DNA of 49,733 nt from Catenulispora sp. (lineage in GTDB: Bacteria; Actinomycetota; Actinomycetes; Streptomycetales; Catenulisporaceae), in the NCBI GenBank assembly GCA_013362315.1, contig JABFWL010000201.1, positions 1 through 49,733 of the forward strand, in the 5' to 3' direction. The translations under genes and the position numbers were made by a program. The notes beneath the pieces are model-generated. The model was not told the DNA's origin and did no database searches. It was given only the letters and a program-made list of their open reading frames with translations. Below are positions 23,516 to 30,978 of this stretch, in pieces. Within the stretch, counting starts at the first letter, position 1; each line of letters starts with the position of its first letter.

Positions 23516-24985
23516 TCATCTCCACGAAAGGGTCCGAACTAAAGCGTCCAGCGCACGGGGGTAGCCGGCCTCGCTGGGAGAGCCGAAGCCGACGACGATG
23601 CCCTGCGGACGGCTGGCGGCGCGACTCGAACGCGTGGTCGCCCCGAGGTCCCACAGGCCGCCGAGGCCTTCGAGGTCCAGCCCGAACTCGGCGGCTCGGG
23701 CGACCACCTCCGCCTCGCTCATCCCGGCGGGTTCCAGCCGGACCAGGGCGTGCAGGCCCGCGGCGATGCCGCCGAGCACGAACCCGGCCGCCGGCCGGCC
23801 GGCCTTGGTGCGCAGCCGTTCGGCGAGCAGGTCGCGGCGTCGGCGGTAGCGCAGGCGCGAGGCGCGGATGTGGCGGTCGTAGTCGTGGCTGGAGATGAAC
23901 TCGGCGAGCGTCAGCTGGCCCAGCGTCTCGGACTGGTGGTCGGTGTGCCGTTTGGCTTCGGTGACCGGCTCGATCAGTGCCTCCGGCAGCACCATCCAGG
24001 CCAGCCGGATGCCCGGGCCCAGCGTCTTGGACGCCGTCCCCAGATAGACAGTGCGGTCCGGGAGCATGCCCTGGAGCGCGCCGACCGGCTGGCGGTCATA
24101 GCGGAACTCGCCGTCGTAGTCGTCTTCGATGACGTAGCGGCCCGCACCTTCCCGCGCCCACTCGACCAGTGCCTGGCGCCGGCCCGGATGCAGCGTCGAG
24201 CCGATGGGGTACTGGTGGCTCGGTGTCACGACGACCGCCTCGACGTCGCGGAAGCCGCGGCCGGACAGCAGGTCGACCCGGGCTCCGTCGTCGTCCACGA
24301 GCAGCGGCAGCACCTCGGTGCCGGTCGCGCGGACCGCCTGCCGGAACAGCGGGATGTACGGGTCCTCCATCGCCACCGTGCCCCCGAGCACCTGCCCGAG
24401 CAGCGCCAGGCCCTGCAGGACGCCGGCCACCACCACGATGTGCTCCGGGTCGGCCAGCACGCCGCGGGTCCGGCCGAGGTACCCGGCGAGCGCCCGGCGC
24501 AGTTCGAGGCGGCCTCGCGGGTCGCCGTAGCCGAAGGCGTCGGAGGGCGCCTCGTTCACGGCTCGCCGGGCGGCCCGCAGCCAGGCCTCGCGTGGGAAGC
24601 GGGACAGGTCCGGCGTGCCGGGACGCAGGTCGTGGGGCAGACGCGCGGGTTCGGCGGCACGCGGCCTGGCTTGTCCAGACGCCGACGGTGCGTCTCGGGG
24701 ATCGGCCGGTGTCCCACCGCCCAGCGCGGCCACCCGGGTCCCCGACCCCCGGACCGCCACCAGATGCCCCTCGGCGACCAGCTGGTCATAGGCCGCCGAC
24801 ACCGTCCCGCGCGCCACCCCCAGCTCCACCGCCAGCGTCCGGGTCGACGGCAGCCGCGCCCCGGCGGCCAGCCGTCCGTCGCGGATCGCCTCTCGCAGCG
24901 CGTGTTCCAGCCCCACCCGGCGCCCGGAGGCCGGATCGACCGCCAGGTGCAGGTCGACATCCAAAGTGGACCAATATTCAGGCAT
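23516..24985 (-). CDS. MocR-type (GntR/aminotransferase) regulator
   Basis: This 489-residue protein has an N-terminal GntR winged helix (LREAIRDGRLAAGARLPSTRTLAVELGVARGTVSAAYDQL) joined by a flexible linker (about 100-130). A fold-type I aminotransferase domain follows, with the PLP lysine in TASKTLGPG and YVIEDDYDGEFRY. MocR proteins use PLP adducts as signals. ATG 24985 is preferred over a TTG 21 bp upstream. It is divergent from the AhpD-like gene with only 47 bp between the starts, so it probably controls that gene and itself. The effector is unknown. Confidence 0.9.
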   Translation of the reverse strand: MPEYWSTLDVDLHLAVDPASGRRVGLEHALREAIRDGRLAAGARLPSTRTLAVELGVARGTVSAAYDQLVAEGHLVAVRGSGTRVAALGGGTPADPRDAPSASGQARPRAAEPARLPHDLRPGTPDLSRFPREAWLRAARRAVNEAPSDAFGYGDPRGRLELRRALAGYLGRTRGVLADPEHIVVVAGVLQGLALLGQVLGGTVAMEDPYIPLFRQAVRATGTEVLPLLVDDDGARVDLLSGRGFRDVEAVVVTPSHQYPIGSTLHPGRRQALVEWAREGAGRYVIEDDYDGEFRYDRQPVGALQGMLPDRTVYLGTASKTLGPGIRLAWMVLPEALIEPVTEAKRHTDHQSETLGQLTLAEFISSHDYDRHIRASRLRYRRRRDLLAERLRTKAGRPAAGFVLGGIAAGLHALVRLEPAGMSEAEVVARAAEFGLDLEGLGGLWDLGATTRSSRAASRPQGIVVGFGSPSEAGYPRALDALVRTLSWR

Positions 24986-24989
24986 CAGA

Positions 24990-25018
24990 TTGGATCCTAA
25001 CAGCAAGCCACCTACCCT
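24990..25018 (+). promoter_or_regulatory. Compact promoter of AhpD-like gene
   Basis: TTGGAT (24990-24995) and TACCCT (25013-25018) are 17 bp apart. The predicted transcript start is at about 25025, only a few bases from ATG 25033, and no Shine-Dalgarno site is visible. The mRNA is probably leaderless or nearly so. The -35 box lies 5 bp from the MocR start codon, so the two genes cannot be bound independently. Confidence 0.45.
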
Positions 25019-25032
25019 CTAAAGTCATAGTC

Positions 25033-25524
25033 ATGACAACGAACACAGAGGTCACCGAATACGTGAAGCCCACCGTCCGCCTCGCCGTGGACGAGCTGGC
25101 CCCGAAGATCGCCAAGGCCATGAACGGCCTGGAGCGCGCCGCCACCGAGGGCATCCTGGAGAAGCCGCTGCGGGAACTCGTGAAGCTGCGCGCCTCGCAG
25201 ATCAACGGCTGCGTGTACTGCGTCGACATGCACTCCCGCGACGCGGTGGCCGGCGGCGACGCCTGGCGGCGGATGAACCTGGTCGCGGTCTGGCGCGAGG
25301 CGCCCTACTTCACCGCCCGCGAGCGCGCCGCGCTGGCGCTGACCGAGGCCGTGACCCGGCTGGCCGACCACGAGGTGTCGGACGCGGTGTGGAGCGCGGC
25401 AGCGGCCCACTTCAGCCCGGAGGAGCTGGCCGAACTGGTCTGGCAGATCGGGATCATCAACCTGTGGAACCGGCTGGGCGCGACCGCGCGGCCGTGGGAG
25501 CTGTCCGGCGGGGTGCAGGACTGA
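25033..25524 (+). CDS. Carboxymuconolactone decarboxylase / AhpD-like protein
   Basis: This 163-residue all-helical protein has the AhpD core: LRASQINGCVYCVDMHSRDA with the CxxC pair (CVYC) and the downstream His, then ERAALALTEAVTRL. Such proteins are alkylhydroperoxidase-type or thiol-disulfide enzymes. The carboxymuconolactone decarboxylase name is historical and not a claim of that activity. It is divergent from a MocR regulator. Two hairpins follow (25552-25650). A second, related protein is encoded at 42762-43232. Confidence 0.9.
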   Translation: MTTNTEVTEYVKPTVRLAVDELAPKIAKAMNGLERAATEGILEKPLRELVKLRASQINGCVYCVDMHSRDAVAGGDAWRRMNLVAVWREAPYFTARERAALALTEAVTRLADHEVSDAVWSAAAAHFSPEELAELVWQIGIINLWNRLGATARPWELSGGVQD

Positions 25525-25551
25525 ACGAAGCTTCGACACAGGCCTTCGACA

Positions 25552-25585
25552 CTCGGGTCCGGCGGGGGACGCTGCCGGACCCGAG
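25552..25585 (+). terminator. Hairpin after AhpD-like gene
   Basis: A perfect 12-bp stem, CTCGGGTCCGGC (25552-25563) with GCCGGACCCGAG (25574-25585), encloses a 10-nt loop. It lies 27 bp after the stop codon. Confidence 0.65.
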
Positions 25586-25595
25586 CGGGGGGAAC

Positions 25596-25650
25596 GGCCG
25601 GTGAGCCCGGGCGGGCGCGTGCGGGGGACGCGCCGGCCGGCTCACCGGCC
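25596..25650 (+). terminator. Second, larger terminator hairpin
   Basis: A perfect 12-bp outer stem (GGCCGGTGAGCC, 25596-25607, with its complement at 25639-25650) has an inner stem GGCGCGT/ACGCGCC and is followed by TTCTACTTT. It lies between the AhpD-like gene and the convergent TetR gene and resembles an intrinsic terminator for the plus strand. Confidence 0.7.
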
Positions 25651-25710
25651 TTCTACTTTGCGCTGGCGAGGATATCCATCTTCGTCACGGCGAGCACCGC
25701 CACCAGGCAG

Positions 25711-26355
25711 TCAGTGCTTGGGGATCCACCGCGCCCCGAGTTCTTCGTCGCTCGGCGGCGGACCCGGCATCTCCTCCCGCACCGCCTGCGGCCGCAGCGC
25801 GTCGAAGTGCAGCGCCAGGTAGCGGTGTCGCAGCTGCCGGGTCCGCTCCGGCGTCGTCCCGCTGACCGCGGTCAGCTGCTCAAGCAGCATCGCGATGTCG
25901 TTGAACGCGAAGTCCGGGCGCACCACGCCGGCTTCCCGGGCCCGGTCCAGGATCCGCCCGGCCAGCTCGACGGCGCGCGTCGTCTGCTCGAACATCTCCG
26001 GCGTCGGTGTGAAGGTCCCGGCCAGGTTCACCGTGAGCGCGTGCACGTCGGCGTCGATCACCGCGCGCACGAAGCCGGCGAACGTCTCCCAGGGATCGCC
26101 GTCGGAGGCGAGCGCCGCCTCGGCGCATTCGATGTAGGTGGCGAGCCCGTTCGCGCAGAGCGTCTGCAACAGCACTTCCTTGCTCTCATAGCGCCGGTAC
26201 AGAGCGCTGATGCCTACCCCCGCTTCCTTGGCGACGGCCGAGACGGGCGCGGACGGATCCGCGATGAACACTTCGCGGGCGGCCCGCAGGATCGCCTCGT
26301 CGTTCCGGTTGGCCTGGGCTTTGCGCCCCGAGAGGGGGCCGGTCCGTGGAGTCAT
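25711..26355 (-). CDS. TetR/AcrR family regulator of epoxide hydrolase
   Basis: This 214-residue protein has an N-terminal HTH (ILRAAREVFIADPSAPVSAVAKEAGVGISALYRRYESKEVLLQ) and a C-terminal helical domain of the type seen in SACE_7040-like TetR repressors. It is divergent from the epoxide hydrolase gene. The 98-bp gap has two GAACGGAA-type operators, one inside the promoter spacer, so repression of the hydrolase and of itself is likely. The ligand is unknown but could be a substrate of the enzyme. Confidence 0.9.
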   Translation of the reverse strand: MTPRTGPLSGRKAQANRNDEAILRAAREVFIADPSAPVSAVAKEAGVGISALYRRYESKEVLLQTLCANGLATYIECAEAALASDGDPWETFAGFVRAVIDADVHALTVNLAGTFTPTPEMFEQTTRAVELAGRILDRAREAGVVRPDFAFNDIAMLLEQLTAVSGTTPERTRQLRHRYLALHFDALRPQAVREEMPGPPPSDEELGARWIPKH

Positions 26356-26371
26356 GGCCCCAGGGTAGCAC

Positions 26372-26430
26372 TTGAACGGAATGCTTTGTTCCGCTACAGT
26401 GGAAGCAGAACGGAACGAGGGATTCCGTTC
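26372..26430 (+). promoter_or_regulatory. Epoxide hydrolase promoter with two operators
   Basis: TTGAAC (26372-26377) and TACAGT (26395-26400) form a promoter with a 17-bp spacer. Operator 1 (CGGAA, 26377-26381; TTCCG, 26389-26393; 7-bp gap) fills that spacer. Operator 2 is a perfect dyad GAACGGAA (26408-26415), 7-bp gap, TTCCGTTC (26423-26430) in the leader, centred 34 bp downstream. AAGGAG (26441-26446) precedes ATG 26454. Confidence 0.7.
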
Positions 26431-26453
26431 CGTAATCTCGAAGGAGACCCGCT

Positions 26454-27557
26454 ATGACCGCCCAGCCGACCGCCGCCGTCCGCCCCTACCGCGTCGAGAT
26501 CCCGCAGTCCGCCCTCGACGACCTCAACGAGCGCCTGGATCGCGCCCGCTTCGCCGACACGATCGAGGACGCCGACGGCGAGTACGGCACCGCGGTCTCC
26601 CGCGTCCGGCGGCTGGCCGAGTACTGGCGGCACGGGTTCGACTGGCGCGCGTTCGAGGCCCGGCTGAACGCCTACCCGCAGTTCCTGACCGAGATCGACG
26701 GCCAGGACATCCACTTCCTGCACGTGAAGTCCGAGACGCCGAACGGCACGGCGCTGCTGCTCACCCACGGCTGGCCGGGGTCGCAGGCCGAGTACCTGGA
26801 CGTGATCGACCCGCTGACCGCGGCCGGCTTCGACCTGGTGATCCCGGCGATCCCGGGCTACGGCTTCGCCGGCCCCACCACCGCGCGGGGCTGGAACGTA
26901 CACCGCACGGCTCGTGCCTGGGTCGCGCTGATGGCCCGCCTGGGCTACGAGCGCTACGGCGCGATCGGCAACGACGGCGGCTCGATGATCTCGCCGGAGG
27001 TCGGCCGCCTGGACCCGGAACACGTCGTCGGCGTGCACGTCACGCAGCTGTTCTCGTTCCCCTCCGGCGACCCGGCGGAGCTCGCGGACGTGACCGACGA
27101 CGAGAAGCGGGCGCTGGAAACCCTGCAGTGGTTCTGGGAGAACATGGGTGCGTTCAACCAGCTCCAGTCGCAGCAGCCGCAGACGCTGGCGCACGCGCTG
27201 GCGGACTCGCCGGTCGGTCTGCTCGGCTGGAACATCCAGCTGCTGCCGGAGACTCTCGACGAGGACTTCGTGCTGGCGAACGTCGCCACCTACTGGCTGA
27301 CCGGCACGGCTGGCTCGGCGATCCGCTTCTACCGGGAGATGGCCCTGGACCAGGAGAAGGCGGACGGGCCGACGACGGTACCGACCGCGCTGGCCGGCTC
27401 GGCTAACGACTTCTACGGCATCCGCCGCTTCGCCGAGCGCGACCACGCGAACATCGTGCGGTGGAACGTGTACGAGACCCCCGGCCACTACACCGCGCAC
27501 CAGGCCCCCGAGGTGCTAGTGCGTGACGTCGTGGAGTTCTTCGGCAGCCTCGGCTGA
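26454..27557 (+). CDS. Epoxide hydrolase (microsomal-type, EHN domain)
   Basis: This 367-residue alpha/beta hydrolase has the N-terminal EHN domain (RVEIPQSALDDLNERLDRARF ... YWRHGFDWRAFEARLNAYPQF). The oxyanion motif is HGWPGS (105-110), the nucleophile is Asp174 in GNDGGS, lid tyrosines are present, and the catalytic His lies in ETPGHYTAHQ near the end. Asp rather than Ser as nucleophile supports epoxide hydrolysis to a diol. It is divergent from a TetR regulator with operators in the promoter. Its last 42 bp overlap tail to tail with the MHS transporter gene. Confidence 0.92.
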   Translation: MTAQPTAAVRPYRVEIPQSALDDLNERLDRARFADTIEDADGEYGTAVSRVRRLAEYWRHGFDWRAFEARLNAYPQFLTEIDGQDIHFLHVKSETPNGTALLLTHGWPGSQAEYLDVIDPLTAAGFDLVIPAIPGYGFAGPTTARGWNVHRTARAWVALMARLGYERYGAIGNDGGSMISPEVGRLDPEHVVGVHVTQLFSFPSGDPAELADVTDDEKRALETLQWFWENMGAFNQLQSQQPQTLAHALADSPVGLLGWNIQLLPETLDEDFVLANVATYWLTGTAGSAIRFYREMALDQEKADGPTTVPTALAGSANDFYGIRRFAERDHANIVRWNVYETPGHYTAHQAPEVLVRDVVEFFGSLG

Positions 27558-28913
27558 GGCGGGACCGGCGCCGGGGCCGGAGGCGGATCCGGCGTCGGAC
27601 AGTGAGACCGACCGGGTCTCTCGCGCGAAGATCAGGGCGGTGACGGTCACCAAGGCCGCCAGCCCCAGATACAGCGAGAGCCACCCGGCGGTCTTTCCGC
27701 CGTTGTGCTCCAGGATCGCCACCGCGATCAGCGGCGCCGGGGCGCCGGCGGCGACCGAGGCCACCTGGTAGCCGATCGAGGCGCCGGAGTAGCGGACGCC
27801 GGTCGGGAACAGTTCGGCGAAGAACGCAGCCTGCGGGCCGTACATCAAGCCGTGGAACGCCAAGGCGACAGTGACGGCGAGCACCGCAAGCGGGTACGAC
27901 TTCTGATCCACCAGCAGGAAGAAGACCGGCGTCCACACACCGATGCCGATCGCCCCGGCCAGATACACCGGCCGCCGTCCGATCCGGTCCGACAGCGCTC
28001 CGGCCATCGGGATCAGCACCGTCTCGATCGCCGCACCGACCAGCACCGCGTCCAGTCCGAAGGACTTCGGCAGCTTCAGATGCTGAGTGACCCAGGTGAC
28101 GGAGAAGGTGGCGACTATATAGAAGGAGATGTTCTCCGCCATGCGTGTGCCGAACGCTATAAGGACCTCGCGCCACGACGTACGGAAGACCTCGAGCACC
28201 GGCAGCTTCGGCGGTGCGCTCTCCTTCTTCCGCAACGCCGTGCGGAACGCCTCGGTCTCGTTCAGCGTCCGCCGCACCCAGACGCCGACCAGCAGCAGGA
28301 CCGCCGACAGGCCGAAGGCGACGCGCCATCCCCAGTCCAGGAACGACTTCTCGCTCATGTTCTCGGACAGCAGGATGATGACGCCGGTGCCGAGCACCAG
28401 GCCCAGCGGCGCCCCGGCCTGCGGCCAGGAGGCCCAGAACCCGCGCCGCGACTTGTCCCGCTCGGCCACGATGAGCACCGCGCCGCCCCATTCGCCGCCG
28501 AGGGCGAAGCCCTGCACCATGCGCAGTGTGGTCAACAGGATCGGCGCCCACACATGGATGGAGTTGTAGGAGGGGACGAACGCCATACCAGTGGTGGCGA
28601 CGCCCATGATGACCAGGCTGACCAGCAGCGTCTTCTTCCGCCCGATGCGGTCGCCGACATGGCCGAAGACGATGCCGCCGAGCGGTCGGGCCGCGAAGCC
28701 GAGCGCGTAGGTGAGGAACGACAGGAGCGTCGCGGTCAGCGGATCGCTTTTGACGAAGAAGACCTTGGGGAACACCACGGCGGCGGCGGTGCCGTAGAGG
28801 AAGAAGTCGTACCACTCCAAGGTGGTTCCGACCATAGAAGCGCCGACGACTTTCCAGGTGGAGTCGTCGGCGCTTCGGGCTGCGGGTGTTGGAACAGTCT
28901 CGGAATGCGTCAT
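27516..28913 (-). CDS. MFS transporter, metabolite:proton symporter (MHS) family
   Basis: This 465-residue, 12-helix protein has the MHS hallmarks: TTLEWYDFFLYG in helix 1, GHVGDRIGRKKTLL between helices 2 and 3, RMVQGFALGGEWGGA in helix 4, and GALSDRIGRRPVYL in the second half. MHS members import organic acids such as shikimate, citrate, proline or aromatic acids. It lies 40 bp downstream of the alpha/beta hydrolase gene on the same strand, so a hydrolysis-product importer or exporter role is plausible. No clear ribosome site is visible. Its C-terminal codons overlap the convergent epoxide hydrolase gene. Confidence 0.9.
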   Translation of the reverse strand: MTHSETVPTPAARSADDSTWKVVGASMVGTTLEWYDFFLYGTAAAVVFPKVFFVKSDPLTATLLSFLTYALGFAARPLGGIVFGHVGDRIGRKKTLLVSLVIMGVATTGMAFVPSYNSIHVWAPILLTTLRMVQGFALGGEWGGAVLIVAERDKSRRGFWASWPQAGAPLGLVLGTGVIILLSENMSEKSFLDWGWRVAFGLSAVLLLVGVWVRRTLNETEAFRTALRKKESAPPKLPVLEVFRTSWREVLIAFGTRMAENISFYIVATFSVTWVTQHLKLPKSFGLDAVLVGAAIETVLIPMAGALSDRIGRRPVYLAGAIGIGVWTPVFFLLVDQKSYPLAVLAVTVALAFHGLMYGPQAAFFAELFPTGVRYSGASIGYQVASVAAGAPAPLIAVAILEHNGGKTAGWLSLYLGLAALVTVTALIFARETRSVSLSDAGSASGPGAGPASAEAAEELHDVTH

Positions 28914-28953
28914 GCAGGGTACGATGCGGCCGAAACCGCCGCTGTGATATGGG

Positions 28954-30048
28954 TCACCCCGCCACAGTCGCCCGCGGCGCGGTGTCGGCGGCCAACACCG
29001 GCCGGACCTCGGTGAGCAGCAGTTCCAGGAACCGGTCCGGATTCCGGAACGCTGCGAAGTGGCTGCATCCCTCGATCAGCGCGAAGCTCTTCACCGGCGC
29101 CTCGACCGCGTCGTGGAACCGCTTCACCGGCAGCGGGGGAGTGAGCGCGTCGTACTCCCCCTGGAACAGGAAGACCGGGATGCGGAACACGGCGCCCTCG
29201 GCACGCTCATCTATACCGATCGCTTGTGGGGCGATCCTCTCGGAAAAGGTCATTGCCGCGAGGTACTTCTTCAGGCCGCGGAGGTTGAACAGCGGCGTGA
29301 ACCACAGCGAGCGGATGACGACGATCTTCATGGTGTCGTAGGTGAGCGGGTCGCTGGTGACACACAGCTTGGCGTATTCGGACCACTGCTTCGGTGTCCA
29401 CCGGGACTTGTCCTCGCCCCAACTGCGCGCCTCTTCGAGAAGCTTCTTCTTGCCCTTCTTCTCCAGTCGGTCGAGCAGCGCGTAGTAGGCGCTGCGTTCA
29501 CGGCCGCCGTCGTTGATGTTCTGGTCGGTGCCGACATATGCGGAGAACCGCTCCGGGTGGTCGCGGGCCAGGCGCAGGCCGAGGTTGGTGCCGAAGGAGT
29601 TGGCGACCAGCAGCAGCCGCTCGACGTCGAGGCGGGCCCGGACGTGGTCGGCGACTTCCAGCGCGTCCCGGCACAGGCGGTCCATGCTCATCTCGCCCTG
29701 GCCGTCGGGGCCGCCGTGCGCGAAGGTCTTGCCGGCGCCGCGCATGTCCCAGCGCACGATCGTGAAGTGCTTCTCCCAGTCCCGGGTGCGCGGGATGAAG
29801 ATCAGGTTCGAGGCCCCGGGGCCGCCGAGGATCTCCAGGATCACCGGGTTGCGCAGATCCTCGCCGCGGATCGAGACCCACTGGTCGAGGCCGCCGATCC
29901 GGACGAAGCCGGCTTCGTCGATGCCGTTCGGGGTCCCGATGCGCAGTGCGCGGGCGTTCTTGGCGCGCTTCAGCTGCCGGTAGCCGAGAAGACCGGCCGG
30001 CGGGGCGGCGACGAGGGTGGCGGCACCTGCGGCGATGAGTTCAAGCAT
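28954..30048 (-). CDS. Alpha/beta hydrolase, proline-iminopeptidase-like
   Basis: This 364-residue product starts at ATG 30048, with GGGAGAG seven bases upstream; an ATG six bases earlier is too close to that site. The N-terminus has one hydrophobic segment (LIAAGAATLVAAPPAGLLGY), probably a membrane anchor or signal. The hydrolase core shows LGGPGASN, nucleophile VANSFGTN, acid in GEYDALTPP and His in CSHFAAF. The GGPG motif recalls proline iminopeptidases and related aminopeptidases. It is probably controlled by the divergent TetR through GTAAAC sites in its leader and is followed by the MHS transporter gene. Confidence 0.85.
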   Translation of the reverse strand: MLELIAAGAATLVAAPPAGLLGYRQLKRAKNARALRIGTPNGIDEAGFVRIGGLDQWVSIRGEDLRNPVILEILGGPGASNLIFIPRTRDWEKHFTIVRWDMRGAGKTFAHGGPDGQGEMSMDRLCRDALEVADHVRARLDVERLLLVANSFGTNLGLRLARDHPERFSAYVGTDQNINDGGRERSAYYALLDRLEKKGKKKLLEEARSWGEDKSRWTPKQWSEYAKLCVTSDPLTYDTMKIVVIRSLWFTPLFNLRGLKKYLAAMTFSERIAPQAIGIDERAEGAVFRIPVFLFQGEYDALTPPLPVKRFHDAVEAPVKSFALIEGCSHFAAFRNPDRFLELLLTEVRPVLAADTAPRATVAG

Positions 30049-30059
30049 GATCATCTCTC

Positions 30060-30097
30060 CCGTAAACTGTTTACTCCATAAGCTGTTGCGTTTACGG
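30060..30097. promoter_or_regulatory. GTAAAC-type operators between hydrolase and TetR genes
   Basis: A perfect dyad GTAAAC-T-GTTTAC lies at 30062-30074. A third half-site GTTTAC at 30090-30095 is 21 bp from the second, and CCGTAAAC (30060-30067) is mirrored by GTTTACGG (30090-30097). The region (12-49 bp from the hydrolase ATG) is AT-rich for this genome and includes a TATACA box (30098-30103). Confidence 0.6.
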
Positions 30098-30144
30098 TAT
30101 ACACAGTTAGTGGGAGCCGTCAACGCCGAAAGCGGAGGACCCGA

Positions 30145-30873
30145 ATGGGCCGGGAGAAGACCACGGAGAAGGAGCGCGATCTGCGCGTGAGCGTCGCGCT
30201 GTTGTGGGGCGAGCAGGAGGCGCCGACCCGCGGGCCGAAGCCGAGCCTGTCGCCGGCCCGGATCGCCGAGGCCGGGGTGGGCATCGCGGACGCCGACGGT
30301 CTGGACGCGGTCTCGATGAACCGCCTCGCCGGCGAGCTCGGGGTCTCGGCGATGGCGCTGTACCGCTATGTGCCGGGCAAGGCCGAGATCGTCGAGCTGA
30401 TGGTCGAGGCGGTGCTGGCCGGCCGGCCCGAGGTCGGCGGCGACGGCGGCTGGCGGGCCGGCGTCGAGCGGTGGGCTCGTGCGTCCTGGGCCGTCTACCG
30501 GGCGCATCCCTGGCTGCTCGCGGCCACCGCGATGCGTCGGCAGGTGATGGGACCGAACCAGCTGGGTTGGCTCGATGCCGCGCTGACCGCGCTGGAGCCG
30601 ACGGACCTGCCGGCGGCGCAGCGGCACCGGGTGTTCGTGCTCGTGGTCGGACTGGTGCGCTCGGTCGCGCAGGAGGTGCTGGACTTCGATGCCGAGCATG
30701 CCCGGCAGTGGGGCGAGCTGACCGGGGAGCTGCTGGCCCGGCACGCCGACCGGTTCCCGGCGCTCACCGCCGCCATCGCCGAAGGCGCCTGGGCCGACAC
30801 ACCCGCCGATCCCCTGGCGTTCGGGCTGGAGCGGCTGCTCGATGGCGTCCAGGCGCTCATTGATCAGGGGTGA
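30145..30873 (+). CDS. TetR family regulator (TetR_C_1-like effector domain)
   Basis: This 242-residue protein carries a short N-terminal extension, an HTH (SPARIAEAGVGIADADGLDAVSMNRLAGELGVSAMALYRYVPGKAEIVELM) and a C-terminal domain like that of tetracycline-type repressors. It is divergent from the hydrolase/MHS operon, with a GTAAAC dyad between them, so local repression is the simplest model. A 14-bp terminator stem (30907-30945) follows. Confidence 0.9.
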   Translation: MGREKTTEKERDLRVSVALLWGEQEAPTRGPKPSLSPARIAEAGVGIADADGLDAVSMNRLAGELGVSAMALYRYVPGKAEIVELMVEAVLAGRPEVGGDGGWRAGVERWARASWAVYRAHPWLLAATAMRRQVMGPNQLGWLDAALTALEPTDLPAAQRHRVFVLVVGLVRSVAQEVLDFDAEHARQWGELTGELLARHADRFPALTAAIAEGAWADTPADPLAFGLERLLDGVQALIDQG

Positions 30874-30906
30874 GCGGCGCCGGCGCCGGTTGAAGCTGAG
30901 GAAACC

Positions 30907-30945
30907 GCCGGCCCCGGTCCTCCTGGCGGATGGACCGGGGCCGGC
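30907..30945. terminator. Bidirectional terminator hairpin
   Basis: A perfect 14-bp stem, GCCGGCCCCGGTCC (30907-30920) with its complement (30932-30945), encloses an 11-nt loop. It lies between the convergent TetR and DHA2 transporter genes. Confidence 0.75.
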
Positions 30946-30978
30946 TGGCGCCTTGCAGTTCTAGCAGAGCAGTGAGGA

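Noticed and set aside
30055-30744. N-terminal extension of the alpha/beta hydrolase frame through the TetR gene
   Set aside because: The extension is antisense to a well-defined TetR, and the ribosome site at ATG 30048 gives a clean start.
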